A DNA stretch of 64,000 nucleotides from Parabacteroides johnsonii DSM 18315 (GTDB taxonomy: Bacteria > Bacteroidota > Bacteroidia > Bacteroidales > Tannerellaceae). The translations under genes were made by a program, and so were the position numbers. Position 1 is the stretch's first letter. Every line of letters begins with the position of its first letter. This document shows positions 45,472-54,370 of the stretch, piece after piece. The notes under the pieces are model-generated. The model did not search any database and had not been told where the DNA came from. It saw only the letters and a program-made list of their open reading frames with translations. The stretch covers positions 3,162,001 to 3,226,000 of the forward strand of contig NZ_CP102285.1 of assembly GCF_025151045.1 (NCBI RefSeq), in the 5' to 3' direction.

Positions 45472-46812
45472 ATGAAAAGGTTAACTAATTTATTAGCAAT
45501 CACTCTACTAACCTCTTGTGCAACGGCTTTTGCACAGGAACAAGAAGAAACAACGACAGGAAAATCCGCAGTGGAACAATCCGCAGATATTTATGCCTCC
45601 GGATATAACAAATTCCGCTTCGGCGGATATGGGGAAATCCTCGCGAACTTTATGGACTACGGCATCAACCGCTTCCGGGGTACGGACAACGGAAGCAAGA
45701 AAGACCATCGCAATTCGATCTCCATTCCTCGTTTTGTCCTGGCTTTCGATTACAAATTCAATTCCCAATGGATATTAGGAGCAGAAATAGAATTTGAGGC
45801 AGGAGGTACGGGAAGTGCCTATGAGATAGAGAACACAGAAAACGGAGAATATGAAATGGAGGTGGAAAAAGGCGGTGAAGTCGCTTTGGAACAATTCCAC
45901 ATCACACGTCTTGTCCACCCGGCCTTCAATGTCCGCGCCGGCCACCTGATCGTCCCGGTCGGCTTGACCAACGAGCAGCACGAGCCGATCAACTTCTTCG
46001 GGACTTCCCGTCCGGAAGGCGAAACGACTCTCCTTCCTTCCACCTGGCATGAAAACGGTATCGAAGTGTTCGGTACGTTCGGCCGAGGCTACACACGTTT
46101 CAACTATCAGGCTTTGGTCGTTGCCGGATTGAACGCCAACGGTTTCGACCGTAATACATGGGTTGCCGGCGGCAAGCAGGGACTGTTCGAAACAGACAAC
46201 TTCACCTCGCCGGGCTACGTGGCCCGCCTGAACTATTTAGGGGTACCGGGATTGAAAATAGGCGGTTCCTTCTACTATTGCCACAACACAGGAGCCAATT
46301 CCGACAAACCGGAGACCTACGTCAAATATGGGAACATACCTTTGCGCATCTATACGGCCGACCTGCAATATAAAAACAAATATGTCACCGCACGTGCCAA
46401 CATGATATACGGTAATCTGAGTAAAGCCGACGACCTCAGCAACGTCAACAACCACCAGAGTGGCGGTTCTCCTTACACACAGACAACCCCGATCGCCAAA
46501 CGTGCAGTCAGCTACGGCGGTGAAGTGGGCTTCAACCTGCGTGCGGTTTGCAAAGACAACAGGAATGTGCCTGTAATCTATCCGTTCGTTCGCCACGAAT
46601 ACTACAACCCGCAGGAGAAAGGCGAAGGCAAACACACGATGGACTTACGCAACAAAGTAAGTATGTGGACAGCCGGCGCCAACTGGTACGCTCTACCTAA
46701 CCTTGTCGTAAAAGCGGACTACACGACACGCAAAATCGGAGGCGGTAAATATAACAGTGAAAACGAATTCAGCCTGGCTATCGCCTACATCGGCTGGTTC
46801 CTCAGCAAATAA
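45472..46812 (+). CDS. outer-membrane porin-like beta-barrel protein
   Basis: 446 residues. Signal peptide (LLAITLLTSCATAFA), then beta strands with porin-like text (FRFGGYGEILANFMDYG, FVLAFDYKFNSQWILGAEIEFE) and C-terminal FSLAIAYIGWFLSK. It resembles the putative porins found beside imelysin genes in Bacteroidetes. First gene of the cluster, 36 bp before the imelysin gene, downstream of tandem TACCTA operator candidates. Possible role in passage of iron or haem compounds, by context only. Confidence 0.8.
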   Translation: MKRLTNLLAITLLTSCATAFAQEQEETTTGKSAVEQSADIYASGYNKFRFGGYGEILANFMDYGINRFRGTDNGSKKDHRNSISIPRFVLAFDYKFNSQWILGAEIEFEAGGTGSAYEIENTENGEYEMEVEKGGEVALEQFHITRLVHPAFNVRAGHLIVPVGLTNEQHEPINFFGTSRPEGETTLLPSTWHENGIEVFGTFGRGYTRFNYQALVVAGLNANGFDRNTWVAGGKQGLFETDNFTSPGYVARLNYLGVPGLKIGGSFYYCHNTGANSDKPETYVKYGNIPLRIYTADLQYKNKYVTARANMIYGNLSKADDLSNVNNHQSGGSPYTQTTPIAKRAVSYGGEVGFNLRAVCKDNRNVPVIYPFVRHEYYNPQEKGEGKHTMDLRNKVSMWTAGANWYALPNLVVKADYTTRKIGGGKYNSENEFSLAIAYIGWFLSK

Positions 46813-46847
46813 AAACAACATAAACAATTTAATAACTTATCAATAAA

Positions 46848-48113
46848 ATGAAAAAGAAAAATTATTTCTATCTGGCAGCCTTATCGCTCGCCATGACATT
46901 CTCGATGGGAGCATGTAGCGACAACGACGATCCCACGCCTGATGGTGGCGGAAAAGATCCGGTCAGCCTGGACTACAGTTCCGAAAACGCCGTTGCATGG
47001 GGTAACTATATGTACAACGTGGCAATGTTGCTGAACAACGATGCGACCACGCTCTACAATTCCTGGGTAACGGATTATGTCGACGAGCAAGGTTCACACG
47101 GTCCATACGCCACGATCTTCAAAGATCAGACTGCCGGCGCTTACCAAAGCCCTCTTTCGTGTATCGAGGAAATGATCGAAAGCGGTATGTGGAACATCGC
47201 CAACGAAGTCGGTGATGCCAAGATCAAAGACCCGTATACCAAATATACCAGCGGTGACAAGGAAGGCGGTCTTTATGCCGTCGAATCATGGTATAGCTGG
47301 CACTCGCGAGACGACTATACGAACAATATTTTCTCCATCCGTAACACCTACTACGGCCGTATCGACGACAACGACGTGTCCAAAGTAGACGGAAACCTGA
47401 GCGCCTTCAACTCTTACAAGGATTTCGACGATGAAGGGGATATCGCAGAGCACTCGCTTTCTAAACTGATCGCTTCTACCAATCCGGATCTCGACGAAGA
47501 AATCAAAACACTGATTTTCGCTTCTGCAAAGGCGATTCAGGCTATTCCGCAACCGTTCCGCAACAACATCGACAGCGAAGAGGCTGTTGCTGCAATGAAC
47601 ACCTGCATGGAACTGGCCAACCTGCTGTTGAACGAAGTAAAGCCGTATGTAAACCAGACTTTCGGCGACCCTGAATACGACGATGATTTGGATGCGATAG
47701 CCGAACAGTTTGTCGATGCAGTCGTTCTTCCGACTTATAAAGACTTGCAGGAAAAGAACAAGCTTTTGCTGGATGCGGTAAACCAGTTCAGACAGAACCC
47801 GAGCAACGACAACTTCGAAAAGGCCTGCAACTTATGGATTACGGCCCGCGAACCGTGGGAAAAGAGCGAAGCTTTCCTTATCGGCCCGGTTGCCAACTTA
47901 GGCTTGGACCCGAACATGGACAGCTGGCCTCTGGACCAGAACGGTATCGTACAGGTATTGAATTCCCAGAACTGGGATGATCTGGAATGGAGCGGAAACT
48001 TCGACGAAGAAGACGAAGCCATCGGAGCTGCACAGAGCGTACGTGGTTACCATACATTGGAATATCTCCTGTTCAAAGACGGACAACCCCGTACTGTCGA
48101 CGGAGCAAAATAA
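46848..48113 (+). CDS. imelysin-family lipoprotein (peptidase M75 type)
   Basis: 421 residues. Lipobox FSMGACSDND at about 23, then an all-helical imelysin domain with the GxHxxE motif as GYHTLEYLLF (about 399). Imelysins (IrpA, EfeO-related) are tied to iron acquisition; most are not peptidases despite the M75 name. Neighbours encode porins, a di-haem oxidoreductase and a haem lipoprotein. Confidence 0.9.
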   Translation: MKKKNYFYLAALSLAMTFSMGACSDNDDPTPDGGGKDPVSLDYSSENAVAWGNYMYNVAMLLNNDATTLYNSWVTDYVDEQGSHGPYATIFKDQTAGAYQSPLSCIEEMIESGMWNIANEVGDAKIKDPYTKYTSGDKEGGLYAVESWYSWHSRDDYTNNIFSIRNTYYGRIDDNDVSKVDGNLSAFNSYKDFDDEGDIAEHSLSKLIASTNPDLDEEIKTLIFASAKAIQAIPQPFRNNIDSEEAVAAMNTCMELANLLLNEVKPYVNQTFGDPEYDDDLDAIAEQFVDAVVLPTYKDLQEKNKLLLDAVNQFRQNPSNDNFEKACNLWITAREPWEKSEAFLIGPVANLGLDPNMDSWPLDQNGIVQVLNSQNWDDLEWSGNFDEEDEAIGAAQSVRGYHTLEYLLFKDGQPRTVDGAK

Positions 48114-48259
48114 ACATGCCTCTGAGACTACAAACTTGATAATAGATCATGACAAACCTTGAAGCAGCAGACAAATGCCCGCTGTTTCAGGGTTTCAGAG
48201 TTATTACACAATGTGACTCGCGTTATTCGGAAACAAATTCAGAAAACCAATAAAATGAT

Positions 48260-49693
48260 ATGAAGCAATCTTACCTGTTAGCATCCTCGCTATTCCTGCT
48301 CTTTTCATGCGTAGCTTGTGAAGAGGACGATAAAATGGATATGGATAAAATAGATGTCCCGAACGGATATGCGCTGTCAGCAGGGACTTCAACGATTTTC
48401 CTAAACTCATCGGTCGCCTATGATACGAACGCCGACTGGATAACAGGAGCCAACTCGATCCGTTTCAACAACGGCGACGGCCTCTACGACGACGTACGCA
48501 CCAGTAACAACGGCGACGGAGGTGGCCTCGGACCTGTCTATGCCGGTTATTCTTGCGGCAGTTGCCACCGCAATGCAGGAAGAACCAAACCGACATTGTG
48601 GGAGAACGGCGGATCAGGCAACTACGGTTTCTCTTCCATGCTGGTTTATATCTCCCGTCGCAACGGTGCTTTCTTCCGCGACTATGGGCGTGTATTGCAC
48701 GATCAGGCCATCTACGGCGTCAAACCAGAAGGTAAGCTGTCCGTCACATACGACAAACAGACTTTTTCTTTCCCCGACGGGGAGACTTACGAACTATGCA
48801 AACCTAATTACACGATAACCGAATGGTATAAAGACAGTATCGCCCCGGAAGATTTGTTCTGTACCGTACGCATCCCGTTACGCCACGTCGGCATGGGACA
48901 GATGATGGCTATCGACCGCCGGGAAATCGAAGCGCTCGCAGCCAAAAGCAATTATCCTGAATATGGCATCAGTGGACGTTGCAACTATATCACCGAAAAG
49001 GGCGTCACCGGTGTCGGCCTTTCCGGTAACAAGGCACAGCATCTCGACCTGACCGTCGAACTGGGCTTCTCAAGCGATATGGGTGTGACAAACAGCCGCT
49101 ATCCGGAAGAGATTTGCGAAGGGCAGGCTCAGATCAACCAGGGCAGCATGATGGGACTCTCGTACGACCAGCTCGACATATCGACCGCCGATATGGAAGA
49201 TGTGGACCTTTATATGCAAAGCCTCGGCGTTCCGGCGCGACGCAACATAAACGATCCGCAGGTCATCTTGGGAGAACAAAAGTTTTACGAGGCAAAATGT
49301 CATCTCTGCCACGTCACTACGCTGCATACGCAAGCGGGCGGTTCCACTCTGCTCAACGGCACACGTTTGCCTTGGCTCGGCGGACAAACCATTCATCCTT
49401 ATTCGGATTTCCTACTACATGACATGGGGTCGGAAATCATGGGAGTCGGGTTGAACGACAATTATGTCAGCGGCTTGGCACGAGGAAACGAATGGCGTAC
49501 CACGCCGCTCTGGGGTATCGGACTGCAGGAGAAAGTCAACGGTCATACTTATTTCCTCCACGATGGACGTGCCCGCAACCTGACCGAAGCCATCATGTGG
49601 CATGGTGGCGAAGGAGAAGCCTCCAAAAATTTATTCAAACAAATGAGCAAGGAAGAGCGTGAGGCAGTGATCGCATTCCTCAACTCCTTATAA
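48260..49693 (+). CDS. di-haem oxidoreductase family (DUF1111) lipoprotein
   Basis: 477 residues. Lipobox FSCVACEED, two c-type haem motifs: CGSCH at about 98 and CHLCH at about 346, the pattern of the DUF1111/DHOR family found beside imelysin genes. Segments ISRRNGAFFRDYGRVLHDQAIYG and FLHDGRARNLTEAIMWHGGEGE are typical. Probably periplasmic-side electron transfer or thiol oxidation. The 146-bp gap upstream shows no clear feature. Confidence 0.88.
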   Translation: MKQSYLLASSLFLLFSCVACEEDDKMDMDKIDVPNGYALSAGTSTIFLNSSVAYDTNADWITGANSIRFNNGDGLYDDVRTSNNGDGGGLGPVYAGYSCGSCHRNAGRTKPTLWENGGSGNYGFSSMLVYISRRNGAFFRDYGRVLHDQAIYGVKPEGKLSVTYDKQTFSFPDGETYELCKPNYTITEWYKDSIAPEDLFCTVRIPLRHVGMGQMMAIDRREIEALAAKSNYPEYGISGRCNYITEKGVTGVGLSGNKAQHLDLTVELGFSSDMGVTNSRYPEEICEGQAQINQGSMMGLSYDQLDISTADMEDVDLYMQSLGVPARRNINDPQVILGEQKFYEAKCHLCHVTTLHTQAGGSTLLNGTRLPWLGGQTIHPYSDFLLHDMGSEIMGVGLNDNYVSGLARGNEWRTTPLWGIGLQEKVNGHTYFLHDGRARNLTEAIMWHGGEGEASKNLFKQMSKEEREAVIAFLNSL

Positions 49694-49715
49694 TTTATAC
49701 ATAAGACAAACTAAA

Positions 49716-50930
49716 ATGAAACAACTGATAATCATAATTGCAGCATTATTACTCTTGCCGTTGTCCGCCATAGCCCAATATGAGGAAGATACGGAAAACG
49801 GTGTCGTATCACTAAACGGCAAAGAAGGTTTTACGATCGCCACCAAAAAGGGGGATTTCGTTTTCAAACCTTATATGCTGGTTCAGACCAGTGCCAATAT
49901 CAATTACTACGATGATGAAGGACTGGACCCGGCCTACAATCAGGATAATATACACAACAGCGGTTTCTCGATCCCTTATGCCATCCTCGGTTTTACGGGC
50001 AAGGCATTCAACCGGGTGACATTCAACCTCTCCATCAATGCAGCCGGAAGCGGAGGGAACATCTTGCAACAGGCTTGGTTCGACGTAGAGATGAAGAAAA
50101 GTTTTGCTATACGTGTCGGCAAGTTCAAGACTCCGTTCTCACACGCTTACCTGACTACGTTGGGCGAAACGTTAATGCCGACATTGCCGACATCGCTCAC
50201 CTCATCCGTTATCCTGCCTTATTCTCTTAATGCCGTGACACCGAATATCGGCATGGGATTCGATCTCGGAGTGGAAGTGCATGGATTGGTAAAGGAGAAG
50301 TTCGGCTACGAAGTGGGGATCTTCAACGGAACGGGAAGTACCGTCAACATAGCGTCCAAAACGTTCAGCGACGACTGGCATATCCCGTCATTGCTGTATG
50401 CCGGCCGCGTCACTTACATGCCGAAAGGCGTCATGCCGTCCAACCAGGGCAGTCCGAACCGTTTGAAGGAAGACAAAATGCTGTTCGGCCTTTCCACTTC
50501 ATTGAATGTGGAGAGCGAGAGCGAAAGTACGAACGACTTCCGTGCAGGAGCCGAATTCGCCATGCTGAAAAACCGCCTGTACCTCGGTGCTGAAATCTAT
50601 TATATGAACGTAGGTTTTACCAAACGGCAGAAAATCAACGAGAGCTATAATTACTTAGGAGGGTATGTGCAAGGCGGTTATTTCGTTACCAATAAATTGC
50701 AGGCGACAGCCCGCTATGACTTCTTCAACCGCAATGGATTGGACACAAACGGTTTCCTGAATATGCCGGCCGTCGGATTCAACTATTTCTTCACCGGCTG
50801 TAACCTGAAACTGCAAGCCATGTATCAATTCATCGGGCGTACCGGACACGACACGCAGCTTGATCGCGACAACGACGACTTAGGATTGGCCATGCATTCC
50901 GGAACTGTCTTACTTCAGTACACTTTCTAA
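49716..50930 (+). CDS. OprO/OprP-type porin
   Basis: 404 residues. Signal peptide (IIIAALLLLPLSAIA), then an anion-porin-like barrel with TIATKKGDFVFKPYMLVQTSANINYYDD and FAIRVGKFKTPFSHAYLTTLGETL. The C-terminal strand ends LLQYTF, an assembly signal. It lies 22 bp after the DHOR gene and 10 bp before the haem lipoprotein gene, so one operon. The solute is unknown. Confidence 0.85.
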   Translation: MKQLIIIIAALLLLPLSAIAQYEEDTENGVVSLNGKEGFTIATKKGDFVFKPYMLVQTSANINYYDDEGLDPAYNQDNIHNSGFSIPYAILGFTGKAFNRVTFNLSINAAGSGGNILQQAWFDVEMKKSFAIRVGKFKTPFSHAYLTTLGETLMPTLPTSLTSSVILPYSLNAVTPNIGMGFDLGVEVHGLVKEKFGYEVGIFNGTGSTVNIASKTFSDDWHIPSLLYAGRVTYMPKGVMPSNQGSPNRLKEDKMLFGLSTSLNVESESESTNDFRAGAEFAMLKNRLYLGAEIYYMNVGFTKRQKINESYNYLGGYVQGGYFVTNKLQATARYDFFNRNGLDTNGFLNMPAVGFNYFFTGCNLKLQAMYQFIGRTGHDTQLDRDNDDLGLAMHSGTVLLQYTF

Positions 50931-50940
50931 TCTCAACGTC

Positions 50941-51651
50941 ATGAAAAAAGAAATTTATTCATTCATCTCCGGGCTGTTGCTCTTTTCCGGTCTTGCCATC
51001 TCCTGCGACGACGGCAAGATATATGATGAAAACAATCAGACGGAAAGAGAGGGAGGGACGGTGAAGTTGACCGCCAAAATCAGCGGGGTAGATTCCTGGC
51101 CGGGCGGTTACAGCGTCGTGCTGGCCGGATTCACTCCCGACAATGCTTTCGCCCAAACGGCAAAAGGGATTAGCCAGACAGACGACGGGACGATAGACAT
51201 GGTCTTGGCCGGTATTCCCAGCGAGGTCACACAGATCGAAGTTTGTGTCATCAACAAGCTACGTAAAAGGATCGCCAGTTTTTATGCCGCCGACTATACG
51301 GAACAGGCGGATACTATACGGCTGAACGCCGGAAATCTGGACGCCGGTATGTTCAACAGCGTCCAGACCGAAATCTTCAACCGTTCCTGTACAGCTTGCC
51401 ACGGAGGGAGTACGGAACCTGCTGCAGGGCTGTACCTTACGGAAGGTAAAAGCTACAAGGCGCTGGTCGATGTCGTAGCCGATAAAAGCGAGGAAGGGCT
51501 GAAGCTGGTCAAGCCGGGAAGTGCGGAGGAAAGTTTCTTGCACGTCATCTTGCACGAGAACATTGTCAAATACGATCATACCAACATCATTACAACGTCC
51601 AGCACCCTGACGTTGCTTGACGATTGGATCAATAACGGAGCTAAAGAATAA
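50941..51651 (+). CDS. haem-binding lipoprotein with CxxCH motif
   Basis: 236 residues. Lipobox FSGLAISCDD, an immunoglobulin-like beta domain (about 35-125) and one c-type haem motif CTACH at about 150 followed by TEPAAGLYLTEGKSYKALVD, which is the cytochrome-c-like domain seen in DUF1549/planctomycete-type or DHOR-associated proteins. Probably passes electrons to or from the DHOR protein. Confidence 0.78.
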   Translation: MKKEIYSFISGLLLFSGLAISCDDGKIYDENNQTEREGGTVKLTAKISGVDSWPGGYSVVLAGFTPDNAFAQTAKGISQTDDGTIDMVLAGIPSEVTQIEVCVINKLRKRIASFYAADYTEQADTIRLNAGNLDAGMFNSVQTEIFNRSCTACHGGSTEPAAGLYLTEGKSYKALVDVVADKSEEGLKLVKPGSAEESFLHVILHENIVKYDHTNIITTSSTLTLLDDWINNGAKE

Positions 51652-51668
51652 GAGAAAGCACATATTAC

Positions 51669-52823
51669 ATGGATTATATCAAAAAGACATATACAGACAA
51701 AGCTGTCGAAGTTCAAATTTCTTCTTTTGCCGGGAAAGGCGGGGTAACCGAATATCACGTCCTGCTCGCTATTACAGACCAAACATTGCCGTTTTCCGGA
51801 CAACTTCAGAACCTCCAGCAGGCCTATGCGGCAGTTGTCCAAGAGGCATTACCCAAGAATGCGACTGCCGTTTTCCGACGCTATTTCCTGAGCGACACAG
51901 CCAACCAGGTCGATTTAGTGATGGCCTGGGAATGCGAAAATTCCTATTGCCCGCTTTCCGTTGTGGAACAGGCTCCACTGAACGGGAGCAAAATAGCCAT
52001 GTGGATTTGGTTCCAAACCGGTATCACCGTCGAAACGATCAAAAACGGAATGTCGAAGGCCAAACACAACCATTATACACAATACTGGACCGGAGGCTCT
52101 TGCAACAGAGCTTCCAACTCCGAATACCAGACACGACTTTTGCTGAACGATTACGTGTTGCAACTGACCGAACAGGGATGCAAATTGGCAAACGATTGCA
52201 TCCGTACCTGGTTCTTCGTCCAAAATGTGGATGTCAACTATGCCGGTGTCGTCAAAGCTCGCAAAGAGGTTTTCGTCACGCAAGACCTGACGGAAAAGAC
52301 TCATTATATTTCCAGTACGGGAATAGAAGGACGCCATGCCGATCCGAATGTTTTTGTCCAGATGGATACCTATGCCGTAAAAGGTTTGCAACCCGGGCAA
52401 ATCCAGTTCCTCTATGCTCCCACCCATCTGAATCCGACCTACGAATACGGGGTGACTTTCGAACGGGGGACAGCCGTAACCTATGGCGACCGGAAACAAA
52501 TCTTCATCTCCGGAACCGCGAGCATCGACAACAAAGGCGAGATCGTATATCCGGGGGATATCCTGAAACAGGCGGAACGTATGCTGGAAAATATCGACGT
52601 CTTATTACAGGAAGCGGGTGCCGGATTGCAAGACATTATGCAGGCGATCGTCTACTTGCGTGACCCGGCCGATTATGTCGTGGTCAAGCAATATATCGAA
52701 AGCCGGTATCCGTCGTTCCCCCATCTGATCGTACATGCTCCCGTGTGCCGTCCGGGCTGGCTGATCGAAACGGAATGCATAGCTGTCGTACCGGCGGATG
52801 AACCTCAATATGCATGCTTATAA
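51669..52823 (+). CDS. Rid-superfamily protein resembling FkbO/Hyg5/XanB2 chorismatases (copy 1)
   Basis: 384 residues, the size of chorismatases and more than twice a plain RidA. The C-terminal half is YjgF-like with FERGTAVTYGDRKQIFISGTASID and ECIAV; the middle has CIRTWFFVQNVDVNYAGVVKARKEVF and STGIEGR, which match my memory of the chorismatase signatures (RTW, STGIGG, SGTASI). Such enzymes hydrolyse chorismate to hydroxybenzoate or dihydroxy products. The assignment needs a profile search. Begins 17 bp after the haem lipoprotein gene and is followed by the RIC-like gene. Confidence 0.7.
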   Translation: MDYIKKTYTDKAVEVQISSFAGKGGVTEYHVLLAITDQTLPFSGQLQNLQQAYAAVVQEALPKNATAVFRRYFLSDTANQVDLVMAWECENSYCPLSVVEQAPLNGSKIAMWIWFQTGITVETIKNGMSKAKHNHYTQYWTGGSCNRASNSEYQTRLLLNDYVLQLTEQGCKLANDCIRTWFFVQNVDVNYAGVVKARKEVFVTQDLTEKTHYISSTGIEGRHADPNVFVQMDTYAVKGLQPGQIQFLYAPTHLNPTYEYGVTFERGTAVTYGDRKQIFISGTASIDNKGEIVYPGDILKQAERMLENIDVLLQEAGAGLQDIMQAIVYLRDPADYVVVKQYIESRYPSFPHLIVHAPVCRPGWLIETECIAVVPADEPQYACL

Positions 52824-52860
52824 TCAACCTACTATACAAATAATAAAAGATATGGGAAAC

Positions 52861-53544
52861 ATGAAGAACGGAAAATACAGGGAAACAAGTAAGATGAGTG
52901 ACCTGATATGCGAGAATTATCCGATGGTCCTTGTGATGAGCCGCTTCGGTATCGACCTGGGGTTCGGAGAGAAAAATATCGGGGAAGTATGCCGGCAGAA
53001 TGAGATCGACACACATACTTTCCTGACTGTCGTCAACTTTCTGACAGAAGAGGAGACGGTCCCGACAGCAGAAGTCCATAAGGATATCTCTATCTCCTCG
53101 CTTATCACTTATTTGCATAATGCACACGACTATTTCCTGAACTTCCGTCTTCCCCATATCCGCCACAAACTGACAGAGGCGATCGTGAGTTGCCCAAAAG
53201 ATGTGGCTTTCGTGATCCGCCGCTTTTTCGACGAATATGCCGAAGAGGTACACAAACATATGTCGTACGAAGAGAAAACCGTCTTTCCGTATGTCCGTAA
53301 TTTGCTGGAAGGAAAGAAAGACCCGAAATATAACATCACCATCTTCCGTAAGCGGCACGACCAGATCGAGATGAAAATTACGGAACTGAAGAACCTGATC
53401 CTGAAGTATTATCCGGGACCGGACAGTAACCTGCTCAACAGCGTCCTATTCGATATCTTCGCGACGGAACAGGATCTTGCTTCTCATAACCGGGTAGAAG
53501 ACTATATCTTCGTACCAGCTATTCTATCTTTAGAAAAACAATAA
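52861..53544 (+). CDS. RIC/YtfE-like hemerythrin-domain protein (copy 1)
   Basis: 228 residues from MKNGKYRETSKMSDLIC; ATGs at 52852 and 52798 are alternatives, the last overlapping the previous gene. The N-terminal ScdA_N-like domain (YPMVLVMSRFGIDLGFGEKNIGEVC) lacks the Cys-Cys pair usual after GID. The hemerythrin-like helices hold candidate di-iron ligands in YLHNAHDYF, HIRHKL, HKHMSYEEKTVFPY, RKRHDQIEMK and ASHNRVEDYIFVPA. RIC proteins repair iron-sulfur clusters after nitrosative or oxidative stress. A near copy is at 61156. Confidence 0.83.
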   Translation: MKNGKYRETSKMSDLICENYPMVLVMSRFGIDLGFGEKNIGEVCRQNEIDTHTFLTVVNFLTEEETVPTAEVHKDISISSLITYLHNAHDYFLNFRLPHIRHKLTEAIVSCPKDVAFVIRRFFDEYAEEVHKHMSYEEKTVFPYVRNLLEGKKDPKYNITIFRKRHDQIEMKITELKNLILKYYPGPDSNLLNSVLFDIFATEQDLASHNRVEDYIFVPAILSLEKQ

Positions 53545-53555
53545 AACCACCTGCC

Positions 53556-54164
53556 ATGTCCACTAACATCAAAATAGCGATAGCCGAATCGTCCGCCATC
53601 ATCCGGTGCGGACTGGAAACGCTGCTGAAACGCTTACCCGGATTCCGTATCCAGATATCCGAGATAACAGCGGCAGACTGTCTGACAGAGGGCTTACGCA
53701 TTTATAAGCCGGACATTCTGATTATGAATCCTTCCATTCCCGGAAACTTCAACCTGCAACATCTGAAAGACGAATGCGGCTGCCCGGATATGAAATGCTT
53801 CGCCCTTTTATATAATGTGAGCGACCCGTTCCTGCTTCGCTCCTACGACGACCAGATATCCGTATACGACAGTGCGGACGAGTTGAAGCACAAGCTGGAA
53901 CGCCTCAACACCGAAGAAGTGCCGCCCGAAGAAGGGGAAAGCGATGACCAGCAGACACTGAGCAGCCGGGAAAAAGAGATTGTCGTCTGCGTGGTGAAAG
54001 GCATGACAAACCGGGAGATTGCAGACCGGTTGTATCTCTCCACCCATACCGTCATCACACACCGACGGAATATCGCACGAAAATTACAGGTACACAGTGC
54101 CAGCGGCTTAACCGTCTATGCCATCGTAAACAAATTGATAGAGTTGAAGGACTTGAACGGTTGA
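53556..54164 (+). CDS. LuxR/NarL-type regulator with degenerate receiver domain (copy 1)
   Basis: 202 residues. Receiver-like N-terminal domain (IKIAIAESSAIIRCGLETLLKRL) in which the expected phosphate-accepting Asp is Asn (KPDILIMNPSIPG, about 52-64). C-terminal LuxR HTH LSSREKEIVVCVVKGMTNREIADRLYLSTHTVITHRRNIARKL (about 137-180). It is probably a phosphorylation-independent regulator. It lies 11 bp after the RIC gene. Confidence 0.88.
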   Translation: MSTNIKIAIAESSAIIRCGLETLLKRLPGFRIQISEITAADCLTEGLRIYKPDILIMNPSIPGNFNLQHLKDECGCPDMKCFALLYNVSDPFLLRSYDDQISVYDSADELKHKLERLNTEEVPPEEGESDDQQTLSSREKEIVVCVVKGMTNREIADRLYLSTHTVITHRRNIARKLQVHSASGLTVYAIVNKLIELKDLNG

Positions 54165-54326
54165 CAAACAGTATCACACCTTACTTTATTAAGTAATTTT
54201 CTGCAAATTCAACTTAGAAGTGCAACTTCGCAGTGTGTTTCCCATGAAAAAACCACTGCGGGTTTGCCCCAGCGGCAGGGGTGCATAGCCCCTGAGAGCG
54301 TAGAATCAATTAGCAATACAATAAAA

Positions 54327-54346
54327 AAGGAGACCGAAGTCTCCTT
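54327..54346 (+). other. hairpin just upstream of the IS30 transposase
   Basis: AAGGAGAC-CGAA-GTCTCCTT, perfect 8-bp stem with tetraloop, 24 bp before the transposase start. Likely blocks read-in transcription or translation, as is common for IS elements. Confidence 0.55.
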
Positions 54347-54370
54347 AGGATTAATTATTTTTGTATTGTT

